Positions 56,333-64,000 of a stretch of 64,000 bases of DNA are shown here, one piece after another; the stretch's first letter is position 1, and each line of letters opens with the position of its first letter. Source of the DNA: an uncultured Clostridia bacterium. Its GTDB lineage: Bacteria; Bacillota; Clostridia; Oscillospirales; Ruminococcaceae. Below the pieces are notes generated by a model, which was given only the letters and a program-made list of their open reading frames with translations, searched no databases and was not told where the DNA came from. The translations under genes were made by a program, and so were the position numbers. Where the stretch lies: NCBI GenBank assembly GCA_947383835.1, contig CANDEV010000006.1, positions 124,001-188,000 of the forward strand, read 5' to 3'.

Positions 56333-57391
56333 ATGTCAAAAATCAAGGTTGCCGTTTTATTCGGCGGAATTTCAAACGAGCATGATATTTCTTTGATATC
56401 GGCGGCTAATATTATCAACGCTATACCCTCCGATAAATATGAGGTGATCCCCATAGGAATTACCAAAAAGGGCAGGTGGCTCTACTACCCGGGGGACATT
56501 TCTCAAATATCCTCGGGGCTTTGGGAGTCCAACCCTGACTGCGTTCCTGCGGTAATTCTGCCCGACCCTATGTATAAGGGTGTGCTGAAGATGTCTGAGG
56601 ACAGCTATTCCATTACAAAAATCGACGTTGTTTTCCCTGCCCTCCACGGTCAGAACGGTGAGGACGGTGTTATACAGGGTCTTTTAAAGCTTTCGGGAAT
56701 CCCGTATGTCGGCTGTGATATTATTTCCTCGGCAAACTGCATGGACAAGGTTTTTACACACACTCTTCTTGAAGCTAACGGTGTGAACATGGCAAGGTGG
56801 AAGAGCGTTACCACAGCCGACCTTAACAAGCTTGACGAGATATGCGAGGATATTGCGGCGGAGCTTGATTACCCGTTATTTGTAAAACCCGCAAACAGCG
56901 GTTCTTCCGTGGGAGTAAACAAGGCAAGCTCCTTTGAGGAACTGAAAAACGCGGTGAAATTCGCTTTCAGCCACGACAAAAAGGCGGTTGTAGAGGAGTA
57001 CATAAAGGGCAGAGAGCTTGAATGTGCGGTTTTCGGAAAGGAAAGTCCATTTGCCTCCGACGTTGGAGAGATAAAGTCCTGCAATGAATTTTATGACTAT
57101 GACGCAAAATACATACTTGGCACTTCGGGATTATCAATTCCTGCGGAGATACCCGAAGCTGCTTCAAAGGAGATAAGAGAGACTGCGGTCAAGGCTTTCA
57201 AGGCTATGGGCTGCTCAGGACTTTCGAGGGTGGACTTCTTCCTTAAAGAGGACGGAACGGTCATTCTTAACGAGATAAACACTCTCCCCGGCTTTACTCA
57301 AATAAGTATGTACCCCAAGCTTATGGAGCACATGGGCATATCACAGCCTGAGCTTGTTGATAAGCTTATTATGCTTGCAATTGAGGGATAA
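56333..57391 (+). CDS. ddl: D-alanine--D-alanine ligase
   Basis: 352 residues of the ATP-grasp ligase family. KVAVLFGGISNEHDISLISA at the N-terminus, FPALHGQNGEDGVIQGLL, YVGCDIISSANCMDK, VKPANSGSSVGVNKA and VILNEINTLPGFTQISMYPKL cover the D-Ala and Mg-ATP sites. It makes the D-Ala-D-Ala dipeptide for peptidoglycan. The length and inserts fit the Gram-positive/Van-type branch, but nothing else of a vancomycin cluster is here. TTAGGAG precedes the start. It begins an operon with murI, DUF1934 and argS. Confidence 0.96.
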   Translation: MSKIKVAVLFGGISNEHDISLISAANIINAIPSDKYEVIPIGITKKGRWLYYPGDISQISSGLWESNPDCVPAVILPDPMYKGVLKMSEDSYSITKIDVVFPALHGQNGEDGVIQGLLKLSGIPYVGCDIISSANCMDKVFTHTLLEANGVNMARWKSVTTADLNKLDEICEDIAAELDYPLFVKPANSGSSVGVNKASSFEELKNAVKFAFSHDKKAVVEEYIKGRELECAVFGKESPFASDVGEIKSCNEFYDYDAKYILGTSGLSIPAEIPEAASKEIRETAVKAFKAMGCSGLSRVDFFLKEDGTVILNEINTLPGFTQISMYPKLMEHMGISQPELVDKLIMLAIEG

Positions 57392-57436
57392 ACCCTAAAT
57401 ATTACATAATCTCTTATTTCTAATACGGAGGTTCTT

Positions 57437-58267
57437 ATGAACAATAATGCTATAGGCGTGTTTGATTCGGGTCTTGGCGGACTTACCTGCCTTAAAGAGC
57501 TTAACAAGCTTATCCCGAACGAAAACGTGATATATTTCGGCGATACGGCGAGGGTCCCTTACGGAACGCGGAGCCGCGAGACTATTCTCGAATACGCGGC
57601 GCAGGACATTTCCCTCTTGAAAAGTAAGGGAGTGAAGCTTATCATCGCCGCATGCGGGACGGTATCGTCTGTTCTCGGGAGCAGCAAGACCTCCGACGGG
57701 GACGTACCGTTTACCGGAGTTCTGCTCCCTGCGGCGCAGGCTGCCTGCGGACTTACAAGGAACGGCAGAGTTGGCGTTATCGGTACGGAGGCTACAATAA
57801 AGTCCGGAGCATACGGCAAGGCTGTGCGCTCTATACGTCCCGATATTTCGGTTATCGGAAATTCCTGTCCGCTGTTTGTACCTTTGGTGGAGAACGGCTA
57901 TACCGACAGGGATAATCCCGTTACAAAGCTTGTTGTTGAGCAGTACCTTGCCCCAATAAAAAGGGAGGGCGTGGACACGCTGATACTGGGCTGTACTCAC
58001 TATCCTATAATAAAGGAAGCTATTGCGGACTATATGGGCAATTCCGTCAAAATAATTTCATCGGGTGAAGAAGCGGCTAAATTCGCTTATAATATGCTTA
58101 CGGCAAAGGATATGCTGACAAGCCGTGAGGAAACGGGCACAAACACCTACTACACTTCTGACAGCACGGAGCTTTTTGAGGAAAATGCGAGAGCTTTCCT
58201 TGGCAATGAGATGATAAACGGCGACGTACACAAGGTCGCTGTAGACGAGATCGCTTTAAAAAAATAA
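57437..58267 (+). CDS. murI: Glutamate racemase
   Basis: 276 residues. IGVFDSGLGGLTCLKEL is at the N-terminus, IYFGDTARVPYG follows, and the two catalytic cysteines lie in IIAACGTVSS and LILGCTHYP. The first motif is usually CNTAS, so the Asn is replaced by Gly here; I take this as a lineage variant. It makes D-glutamate for the peptidoglycan stem, next to ddl in the same operon. CGGAGG precedes ATG 57437. Confidence 0.94.
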   Translation: MNNNAIGVFDSGLGGLTCLKELNKLIPNENVIYFGDTARVPYGTRSRETILEYAAQDISLLKSKGVKLIIAACGTVSSVLGSSKTSDGDVPFTGVLLPAAQAACGLTRNGRVGVIGTEATIKSGAYGKAVRSIRPDISVIGNSCPLFVPLVENGYTDRDNPVTKLVVEQYLAPIKREGVDTLILGCTHYPIIKEAIADYMGNSVKIISSGEEAAKFAYNMLTAKDMLTSREETGTNTYYTSDSTELFEENARAFLGNEMINGDVHKVAVDEIALKK

Positions 58268-58285
58268 AAGGAGAATACTCCAAAA

Positions 58286-58702
58286 ATGGAAAAAGATGTT
58301 ACAATTCAATTGACAAGCATAAACACAATAGACAATGATTCAAGCCGTACCGATCTTACCACAGAGGGGACGTTTAAAACACTTGAAGGCGGATTTCAGC
58401 TTAAATATGAGGAATCGGAGGTCACGGGCTTTAAAGGATCGACAACCTATCTTTCGGTTTTCGGCAACAGCCTTGTTAATTTGCGGCGTATAGGCACTGC
58501 CCCCTCCGACCTTACTATTGAGAAGGGCAAGAAGCATCACTGCCACTACGGAACTCCCTACGGGGAATTTATTATGGGAATTTATACACACGGCATTGTG
58601 AACAACATTGACGAAAACGGCGGGGAGCTGTATTTCAAATATACTGTGGACATTAATTCAAGCCATGTTTCGGACAATGAAATTTATATAACGGTAAAAT
58701 AA
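58286..58702 (+). CDS. DUF1934 (YwiB-like) beta-barrel protein
   Basis: 138 residues, beta-rich, with KDVTIQLTSINT, GGFQLKYEESEVTGFKGSTTYLSV and GIYTHGIVNNIDENGGELYFKYTVDI, the calycin-like DUF1934 fold. Its role is unknown; in Firmicutes it is often next to argS, as here. AAAGGAG precedes the start, 18 bp after murI. Its stop lies within the leader of argS. Confidence 0.92.
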   Translation: MEKDVTIQLTSINTIDNDSSRTDLTTEGTFKTLEGGFQLKYEESEVTGFKGSTTYLSVFGNSLVNLRRIGTAPSDLTIEKGKKHHCHYGTPYGEFIMGIYTHGIVNNIDENGGELYFKYTVDINSSHVSDNEIYITVK

Positions 58703-58719
58703 TGAAAGGAAGTTTAAAG

Positions 58720-60480
58720 ATGATAAATCCAATAAAATCCGCGACCGCGGAGCTTCGTGAAATTCTTATGAGCGCGCTGGGGACTCTTGTTTCCGAGGGA
58801 AAAATAGAGGCTGTTCCCCTGCCCGCCTTCAACATTGAGATACCCCAAGATAAGTCCCACGGAGATTTTGCGACAAACGCTGCCCTTGCCTGCGCCAAGC
58901 CATTGAAGTCCGCACCGCGAAAGATAGCGGAGCTTATCTGCGGTGCGGTTATTTTGGATGGGACGTCCTTTGAAAGAGTCGAAATTGCGGGTCCCGGGTT
59001 CATTAACTTTTTCTTAGCCAAAAACTGGTTTTCCGGAGTTATTACTTCTGTACTGACAGAAAAGGAAAATTACGGAAAAACTGACACAGGCGCGGGCAAA
59101 AGCATTTTGGTGGAATTTGTTTCCGCAAACCCGACGGGTCCCATGCACATAGGCAACGCCCGCGGCGGAGCTATCGGAGACTGTCTTTCTTCGGTTCTTG
59201 AATGGGCTGGTTACAGGGTTGAAAGAGAGTTTTACGTAAACGACGCGGGAAATCAGATAGAAAAGTTCGGAAAGTCTCTTGATCTGCGTTACTGCCAGCT
59301 TTGCTCCGATGAGGGGCAGAAGCTTGTGAATAGTATTTCCGATGCGGACGAGCTTGCGGGCGCAATATACGCGGACGCGGAAAGGTTCCCCATGCCCGAG
59401 GACGTTTACCTCGGAACGGATATTATCGTCCACGCTAAGAATTTTTACGACATACACGGCAGCGAATACGTACAGAAGACAGAGGAGGAACGCCGCGAGG
59501 CGCTCGCTGCGTTCGCTCTGCCTAAAAATATAAAGACGCTGGAGGACGACCTTAGGCAGTACAGGATCGAATACGACAACTGGTTCAGAGAAAGCAAGCT
59601 CCACGGCAGCGGCGCGGTATCGGAAATCGTGGAGCTTCTGAAAAAAAGCGGTTACACCTATGAACAAGAGGGCGCGCTTTGGTTTAAATCCACCGAGTTC
59701 GGTGACGACAAGGACAGAGTTCTTGTCCGCGCAAACGGTATCCCCACTTACTTTGTGCCTGATATTGCTTACCACTACAACAAGCTTGTCACAAGGGGAT
59801 TTGACACAGCTATAGACATCCTCGGCGCGGATCATCACGGTTATATTCCGCGTATGAAAGCGGCTATGCAGGCTCTCGGAGTTGACCCAAACCGTCTCGA
59901 CATGATAATTATGCAGATGGTACGCCTTGTAAAAAACGGCGAGACCTACAAGCTATCGAAGCGTTCGGGCAAGGCTGTTACGCTGAAAACGCTTTTGGAG
60001 GAAGTCCCCATTGACGCGGCAAGATTCTTCTTCAATCTTAGAGAGGCAAACTCTCACTTTGAATTTGACCTTGACCTTGCTGTGGAGCAATCCTCGAAAA
60101 ACCCTGTGTACTATGTTCAGTACGCTCACGCGAGAATTTGCTCCATAATAAGAAATCTTGAAGCGGAGGGTCATTCGGTAAAGGAGCTTTCCAAAGAGCA
60201 GCTTACCGTTTTGGAAGCTCCCGAGGAAAGAGACCTTATAAGGTACATCGCTTCCCTGCCGGGCACTATTGACACGGCGGCGAGGGATTACGACCCGTCA
60301 AAGATCACACGCTACACCCAAGAATTGGCAACGCTGTTCCACAAATTCTATGACAAATGCCGCATAAAGGGCGCGGAGGAGGAATTGCTGTACGCACGTT
60401 TGAGCCTTTGCAAGGCGGTGCAGATCACGCTGAAAAATACTCTTGATATGCTGAAGATAGACTGTCCAGAGCGTATGTGA
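58720..60480 (+). CDS. argS: Arginyl-tRNA synthetase
   Basis: 586 residues, class I synthetase. The N-terminal additional domain recognises the D-loop. The HIGH motif is MHIGNARGG, KLSKRSG stands for KMSKS, and the DALR anticodon-binding domain is at the C-terminus (YVQYAHARICSIIRN...LARLSLCKA-like). It charges tRNA-Arg. ATG 58720 (MINPIKSA) is preferred because AAAGGAAG is 9 bases upstream; the in-frame ATG at 58702 overlaps the previous stop. It is the last gene of the ddl operon. A family B repeat begins at the next base. Confidence 0.97.
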   Translation: MINPIKSATAELREILMSALGTLVSEGKIEAVPLPAFNIEIPQDKSHGDFATNAALACAKPLKSAPRKIAELICGAVILDGTSFERVEIAGPGFINFFLAKNWFSGVITSVLTEKENYGKTDTGAGKSILVEFVSANPTGPMHIGNARGGAIGDCLSSVLEWAGYRVEREFYVNDAGNQIEKFGKSLDLRYCQLCSDEGQKLVNSISDADELAGAIYADAERFPMPEDVYLGTDIIVHAKNFYDIHGSEYVQKTEEERREALAAFALPKNIKTLEDDLRQYRIEYDNWFRESKLHGSGAVSEIVELLKKSGYTYEQEGALWFKSTEFGDDKDRVLVRANGIPTYFVPDIAYHYNKLVTRGFDTAIDILGADHHGYIPRMKAAMQALGVDPNRLDMIIMQMVRLVKNGETYKLSKRSGKAVTLKTLLEEVPIDAARFFFNLREANSHFEFDLDLAVEQSSKNPVYYVQYAHARICSIIRNLEAEGHSVKELSKEQLTVLEAPEERDLIRYIASLPGTIDTAARDYDPSKITRYTQELATLFHKFYDKCRIKGAEEELLYARLSLCKAVQITLKNTLDMLKIDCPERM

Positions 60481-60572
60481 CAGGGGTCGCCTCGCAGCGG
60501 TGTTCTTCACAGAAGTTAAATATTATAAAAGTTAAATTTACGCTGCCCCTATCAAGGGGCGTGGGAGTTTAC
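60481..60572 (+). repeat. GC-rich repeat, family B copy 3, abutting the argS stop
   Basis: Directly after TGA 60480 come CAGGGGTCGCCTCGCAGCGGTG, an AT-rich spacer and GCTGCCCCTATCAAGGGGCGTGGG (GCCCC/GGGGC hairpin 60545-60560). It is a shorter, more divergent copy of the purL and M23 downstream repeats. Confidence 0.55.
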
Positions 60573-60640
60573 GGTAAACCTTTTTAAAGATTTTGCAGAA
60601 CTTTTAAATTACCTTAAAAAATTTTAAAGGACGTGTAATA

Positions 60641-61471
60641 ATGTCTAAAAATAACCATTCTCTGCCGCTGACTGTTGAATGCAGCTACTGCGGCTCGGTT
60701 TTTGATTATTCTGAACACCGCTCCTGCCCCAACTGCGCGGCGATACCCGACAAAGCGCAGATAAACGCGGCAAAGGCGGAAGCCCGCGCTGCTGCAAAAG
60801 CTGAGGCGGAGGCTAAGCTTGCGGCGGAGCTTAAACTTGCCGCGGCTAAAAATCCCACGGCTGTTCCACCAACTGGAAAGCTTATGAAAAAGCTTATAAA
60901 GCTTATCCCCGTTTGGATAGTTTTTATTTTGGCGTTCATCTGGATACCGGACATAAAAATAAGATCGGACGAGAAAAAGATCGTACAAAATCTTCAGATC
61001 ATCGAAGAGCCTGAATACAAGGAGCAGCAGCTCGGCGTTCCGTTCATTTACGATAATTTTTTCGAGGTAACGGTCGATGAATTTAACATTGCGGACAGCG
61101 AGGCGGTAAACGCTCTTCTTCCCGAGGGCTACAAGCTTTTGACGGTACATATTACTGCTTCCTCCGACGGAACGGGAGCTGTCAACGATTACTATGAGAT
61201 AACTCCGTACATATCCTTAGGAAACGTTTGCCGCGAACCTGTATCTCCAAGCTCGATGCGTTCTCTGCCCGATGTATTCGCAAGCAACTCGTTTTACTTC
61301 ACATCGTCAAAATATGACACTCTTAAGGACGGCTACCTTTGCTTTATTATTGAAGAAAACACCGAAACGCTGGAGCTTTGCTTTGAAGAGACCCACATGA
61401 AAAATAAAGTCCGTCAGCTTGATCTTATACACAAGATAAAGATAGATCCGGGGGTGAATGAAAATGGCTGA
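60641..61471 (+). CDS. Zinc-ribbon membrane protein of unknown function
   Basis: 276 residues. N-terminal zinc ribbon (CSYC near 15-18, CPNC near 30-33), then an Ala/Lys/Glu helix of about 35 residues (AKAEARAAAKAEAEAKLAAE), one membrane helix (~88-107, WIVFILAFIWIP) and an extracellular domain of about 160 residues with Cys in NVCREP and LCFIIE. No family is recognised. AAAGGAC precedes ATG 60641. The next gene starts inside its last codons, so the pair is coupled, and both encode single-pass proteins with a similar-sized outer domain. Confidence 0.75.
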   Translation: MSKNNHSLPLTVECSYCGSVFDYSEHRSCPNCAAIPDKAQINAAKAEARAAAKAEAEAKLAAELKLAAAKNPTAVPPTGKLMKKLIKLIPVWIVFILAFIWIPDIKIRSDEKKIVQNLQIIEEPEYKEQQLGVPFIYDNFFEVTVDEFNIADSEAVNALLPEGYKLLTVHITASSDGTGAVNDYYEITPYISLGNVCREPVSPSSMRSLPDVFASNSFYFTSSKYDTLKDGYLCFIIEENTETLELCFEETHMKNKVRQLDLIHKIKIDPGVNENG

Positions 61472-61973
61472 GATCAATACCGCAGAAGGAAAAAGCTATA
61501 AGCGTTCCGTAAAAATTTTAGCTGTTTGCCTGCCGATAGCGGCATTCCTCACCGTAATGATCGTATGGGGGACAATAATAGATCATAACAACCATTTGGA
61601 CTACGCCCACTACGAAAGCTGCAAGCTTATTGACGCATCCGCCGAAAGGCAGGAGGACGGCAGCTATATTATCACGGCAAAGATAAAAAATGACAGTTCC
61701 TACCAAACAGTAATATTCAGCAACTATATAACCGCTGAATACGGCAGCGGCAACCGTCTTGAAAACCGTATGCAGGGATTTACGGAAACCGATTTTCTCA
61801 GGAGCCTTAATTCCCCCATTATACCGTCGGGACGGACGATCGAATACAAGCTTCAGATACTTCCTCCGGAGGGCGTAAGCTCAGTAAGACTTCGTTACCG
61901 CGGCGTAGGCTATAACCGTTACACAATTACAGGTGAAGAGCCTGAAACAAGCCTTACAGTAAAACTTTCATAA
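61464..61973 (+). CDS. Single-pass membrane protein with DUF4352-like outer domain
   Basis: 169 residues. A short cytoplasmic start is followed by a membrane helix (~20-41, ILAVCLPIAAFLTVMIVWGTI) and a beta-rich extracellular domain with YIITAKIKNDSSYQTVIFS and IIPSGRTIEYKLQI. This pattern resembles immunoglobulin-like or DUF4352 domains. It overlaps the previous gene by 8 bp. ATG 61464 follows GGGGGTG by 7 bases; ATG 61458 is too close. Function unknown. Confidence 0.75.
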   Translation: MAEINTAEGKSYKRSVKILAVCLPIAAFLTVMIVWGTIIDHNNHLDYAHYESCKLIDASAERQEDGSYIITAKIKNDSSYQTVIFSNYITAEYGSGNRLENRMQGFTETDFLRSLNSPIIPSGRTIEYKLQILPPEGVSSVRLRYRGVGYNRYTITGEEPETSLTVKLS

Positions 61974-62033
61974 TTTCCAAATTATTTGAATAATTTCACC
62001 AAATCAGGCAAAACTATCTGCGAGGTGAAATTT

Positions 62034-62792
62034 ATGAGCAATTCAAAATTCAAAAAAATATCGGGCAAGGGTCTTGCAATTACAGGCGCGTGCGTTGTTG
62101 CCGTAGCGGCGGCGGGGGTGTACTCCTACTCAAAGCTTTCCGACAAGCTTAACGCCGAGCTTATCGGTGAAAACAGCGGTACATTGTCTGCAAAATCTTC
62201 TTCGGACATACTGCCCGAGGACAAGCAGTCCCCCGTAAACGTACCCAAAACAGACGTTGCCAAAACGGAGACAACGGCTGTTACCACAGAACCGCCTGCG
62301 GAAAGCGCTGCGGTTACAACAGAAAAAGTCCCCGAAGAAACCACCGGCGAGGCGGTTACGGAGACATTTATCCCGCAGGCTATGGTACGTCCGCTTAACG
62401 GGGAAATTCTCAACGAATTTTCAGACGGAGAACTTGTGAAGTCCAAGACCCTCAACGTTTGGAAGACCCACGACGGAGTTGACATTGCGGGTGCGGCGGA
62501 CGAAAAGGTCAAGAGCATGACAAGCGGAACCGTTACAAAGGTTTATGAGGATCAAATGCTTGGCTCGTGTGTAATTGTCGATCATGGCGGCGGTCTGGAG
62601 GGTTACTACTGCAACCTTAGCAAGGATATTCCGGTTGCCGAAGGTCAAAGCGTTTCCGCGGGGACTATCCTCGGCTCCGTGGGTAACACGGCGGAGGGCG
62701 AGATTAGCGAGGACTCCCACCTTCACTTTGCGGTAAAGAAAAACGGCGACTGGATAGACCCTATCGCGCTTATTTCGGGAGAAGGGTCTTGA
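62034..62792 (+). CDS. M23 peptidase-domain protein, SpoIIQ-like
   Basis: 252 residues. One membrane helix near residues 14-32, then a Thr/Pro/Glu-rich spacer (~45-115), then a LytM/M23 domain. NGEILNEFSDGELV, KTHDGVDIAG (His and Asp zinc ligands), GYYCNLSKDIPVAEGQSV and HLHFAVKKNGDWIDP are close to the SpoIIQ pattern of endospore formers. SpoIIQ joins SpoIIIAH across the septum around the forespore. The HxH is present, so endopeptidase activity is possible. No other sporulation gene is in the window, so a general envelope role cannot be excluded. GAGGTG precedes ATG 62034. A family B repeat starts at its stop. Confidence 0.85.
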   Translation: MSNSKFKKISGKGLAITGACVVAVAAAGVYSYSKLSDKLNAELIGENSGTLSAKSSSDILPEDKQSPVNVPKTDVAKTETTAVTTEPPAESAAVTTEKVPEETTGEAVTETFIPQAMVRPLNGEILNEFSDGELVKSKTLNVWKTHDGVDIAGAADEKVKSMTSGTVTKVYEDQMLGSCVIVDHGGGLEGYYCNLSKDIPVAEGQSVSAGTILGSVGNTAEGEISEDSHLHFAVKKNGDWIDPIALISGEGS

Positions 62793-62880
62793 GCGGGGAA
62801 CGCCCCGCGGCGAGTTTCTCCCCCACCGTTAAATGAAACACACTGTAACTGCGTTATGCCCCCTATCAAGGGGGCGGGTT
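62793..62880 (+). repeat. GC-rich repeat, family B copy 2, abutting the M23 gene stop
   Basis: The 21-bp unit GCGGGGAACGCCCCGCGGCGA starts at the base after the stop. An AT-rich spacer and GCCCCC/GGGGGC hairpin (62859-62876) end it, as in copy 1. Confidence 0.7.
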
Positions 62881-62923
62881 ACATACTACTACTTCATATA
62901 GTTAAATTGCTCATAAATAAAAT

Positions 62924-62948
62924 AAGTCAGGAAAGTTTTTCCTGACTT
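62924..62948 (-). terminator. Terminator of the alpha/beta hydrolase gene
   Basis: AAGTCAGGAAA (62924-62934) and TTTCCTGACTT (62938-62948) pair over a 3-nt loop. On the minus strand the hairpin is followed by ATTTTATTTAT. Confidence 0.75.
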
Positions 62949-62951
62949 GTT

Positions 62952-63758
62952 TTATTTATTAAGAAAATCAAGTACGCGGCTGTTAAAGTCCGCTGCTTCT
63001 TCATATGCAGAGTGTCCAAGACCGTCGTACATAAAGATTTCGCTGCCCGATATTTTTTCCGCGATTTCCTCCGAAGCCTTTCCCGTAACGACTTTATCGC
63101 ATTTGCCGCCTATTATAAGGGTCGGACATTTTATTTTTTCCAACTCGTCATAGGAATTGTGGGTAATGCAAGCTTTTGCCATAATAATAAATCTTCCGAG
63201 ATTCTTTGGCTTGCCAAAAATATTCATAACAGGCAGAAACAAGCGGTTTCTTTTCTGATATTTTTCAGAATAGATTTTCTCTATCATATCGGCGTAAATG
63301 CTTTTGTGATCGCCTTTTTCTGACATTTCTATCCAGCTTCCAACAACACCTTTTACAGTATCATTCGGCTTGGATACAGTAACCGCAAGGACAAGCTTAT
63401 TTACTTTTTCAGGAAAATCTATGGCGAAATACTGGGAAATCATTCCTCCCTGCGATACGCCGAGAATATCTGCCTTTTTGATACCCAGAAGTTCCATTGC
63501 CTTTGCAATATCGGCAGCCATATCTCTTGTGGTGCATCCGTCCGCAAGCGTATTTTTTCTGCTGAACATAAAAACTGTGTATCTGTCTGTAAAGCATTTA
63601 TACATTACAGACATTGTCAGAGCCATGCCCTTGACGGTTTTAAGACCGTCCCCCAATCCAGGTATCATGATAAGATATTTACTTCCGTTTCCGAAAGATA
63701 TATAATCCATATCCGAACCGTCAAGCTTCAGACAGCCATTTTTGGCATTATTTAGCAT
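62952..63758 (-). CDS. Alpha/beta hydrolase
   Basis: 268 residues of the alpha/beta-hydrolase fold. The oxyanion segment is MIPGLGDG, the nucleophile elbow GVSQGGM has the catalytic Ser, and the acid and His are likely Asp in GGKCDKVV and His in GLGHSAY. A helical cap lies in the middle (SWIEMSEKGDHKSIYADMIEKIY). The substrate is unknown; esterase or lipase-like hydrolysis is expected. ATG 63758 follows AGAAGGGG; the longer frame has no site. It starts 23 bp after the stop of the upstream epimerase-like gene and is probably cotranscribed with it. Confidence 0.92.
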   Translation of the reverse strand: MLNNAKNGCLKLDGSDMDYISFGNGSKYLIMIPGLGDGLKTVKGMALTMSVMYKCFTDRYTVFMFSRKNTLADGCTTRDMAADIAKAMELLGIKKADILGVSQGGMISQYFAIDFPEKVNKLVLAVTVSKPNDTVKGVVGSWIEMSEKGDHKSIYADMIEKIYSEKYQKRNRLFLPVMNIFGKPKNLGRFIIMAKACITHNSYDELEKIKCPTLIIGGKCDKVVTGKASEEIAEKISGSEIFMYDGLGHSAYEEAADFNSRVLDFLNK

Positions 63759-63781
63759 ATTTTCCCCTTCTACCCTTTCTA

Positions 63782-64000
63782 TCAAAATATTTCAATTGTA
63801 TAGGAAAATGTTCCCGAGTCCCCCGCCTTAAGCCGCAGAGCATTGTTCATTTCGGTGAGTTCTTCTGTATCGTCGCAGTATACGGGGACGCTGCTCCATG
63901 GTTCAAGACAGACAAATTTTGCCTGTTCCGTAAGAGCCTTATCCTCAAAATAGGACGACCAGACCGCTATGCAGCCCTCGTTGTCAAAGGTCAGCTTTAC
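63782..64000 (-). CDS. Aldose 1-epimerase-like protein (5' end cut by window edge)
   Basis: The last 72 codons are present, with the TGA at 63784-63782. The visible part has CIAVWSSYFEDKA, VCLEPWSSVPVYCDDTEELTEMNNALRLKAGDSGTF and a final beta strand. The CLEPW...L-x-x-L-x-x-G-x-x pattern matches the C-terminus of galactose mutarotase/YihR-like epimerases. It probably interconverts sugar anomers in the cytoplasm. The catalytic residues lie outside the window. Confidence 0.75.
   Translation of the reverse strand, partial: VKLTFDNEGCIAVWSSYFEDKALTEQAKFVCLEPWSSVPVYCDDTEELTEMNNALRLKAGDSGTFSYTIEIF

Noticed and set aside
56333..57391. Vancomycin-resistance ligase (VanA/VanB type)
   Set aside because: The gene is next to murI and argS in a housekeeping operon, with no vanH, vanX or regulator nearby; ordinary Ddl is the simpler call.
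1..64000. CRISPR array, prophage, integron or plasmid functions
   Set aside because: No regularly spaced repeats, integrase, transposase, capsid or replication-initiator genes are visible; all regions fit chromosomal housekeeping with small repeats.

Overview
The window looks like a chromosomal segment of a low-GC Gram-positive clostridium, most likely a Ruminococcus-like member of the Oscillospirales. The evidence is strong AGGAGG-type ribosome sites, sigma-A promoters (TTGACA/TATAAT, often with TGn extension), lipobox lipoproteins with no outer-membrane genes, an L10-leader-controlled rplJL operon, RqcH, a TrmK/Nif3 locus, a lipid-anchored GH5 cellulase, OadG/OadB sodium-pump subunits and a SpoIIQ-like M23 protein. 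The genus is an inference. I see no rRNA, tRNA, CRISPR array, prophage or transposase gene. Genes run in both directions in short operons, and both window edges cut a gene (an MFS transporter on the left, an aldose-epimerase-like gene on the right).

Layout. 1-9.4 kb: MFS transporter, DHH phosphoesterase, a lipoprotein, pyrG, a divergent merR/carboxymuconolactone-decarboxylase pair with a 19-bp-spacer promoter, a large protein that looks like a catalytically dead P-type ATPase, rlmB, and a small membrane protein. 9.7-21.5 kb: orphan AgrC-type histidine kinase, pcrA followed by a branched RNA-like element, an AI-2E exporter, a chemoreceptor, copA-copZ, and a flavodoxin/ferredoxin protein facing an Rrf2 regulator over back-to-back promoters. 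21.5-27.1 kb: rqcH, a membrane protein, rlmA, a trmK-nif3 single-frame fusion and a DUF1858 protein. 27.2-33.2 kb: a rhomboid-like protein, L10 leader with rplJ-rplL, GH5 cellulase, ung and a D,D-carboxypeptidase. 33.4-40.8 kb: a cation exchanger, DinB-like, pyridoxal kinase, trmL, degV, an ECF sigma/anti-sigma pair, an aspartate carbamoyltransferase with a PyrI-like zinc tail, and a Crh-like HPr protein. 41-50.2 kb: mtaB, purL, pnuC, mscS and oadG-oadB. 50.3-55 kb: a zinc-ribbon hypothetical, an AraC regulator facing a PfkB kinase, and a SF0329-like/SPFH/NfeD cluster. 55-64 kb: cell-wall amidase, ddl, murI, DUF1934, argS, two membrane hypotheticals, a SpoIIQ-like M23 protein, a hydrolase and the partial epimerase.

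The least ordinary content is: (1) the pseudo-P-type ATPase with three N-terminal DILNEY-type motifs; (2) a family of 94-103 bp palindromic elements in three copies, one inside a pnuC leader hairpin and one supplying the stop codon of mscS; (3) GC-rich repeats that start at or next to the stop codons of purL, argS and the M23 gene; (4) the trmK-nif3 fusion with a strong ribosome site inside the frame; (5) the ATCase with a PyrI-type zinc tail; and (6) a four-way-junction element at the 3' end of pcrA. All functional statements rest on motifs read by eye; no database search was run.
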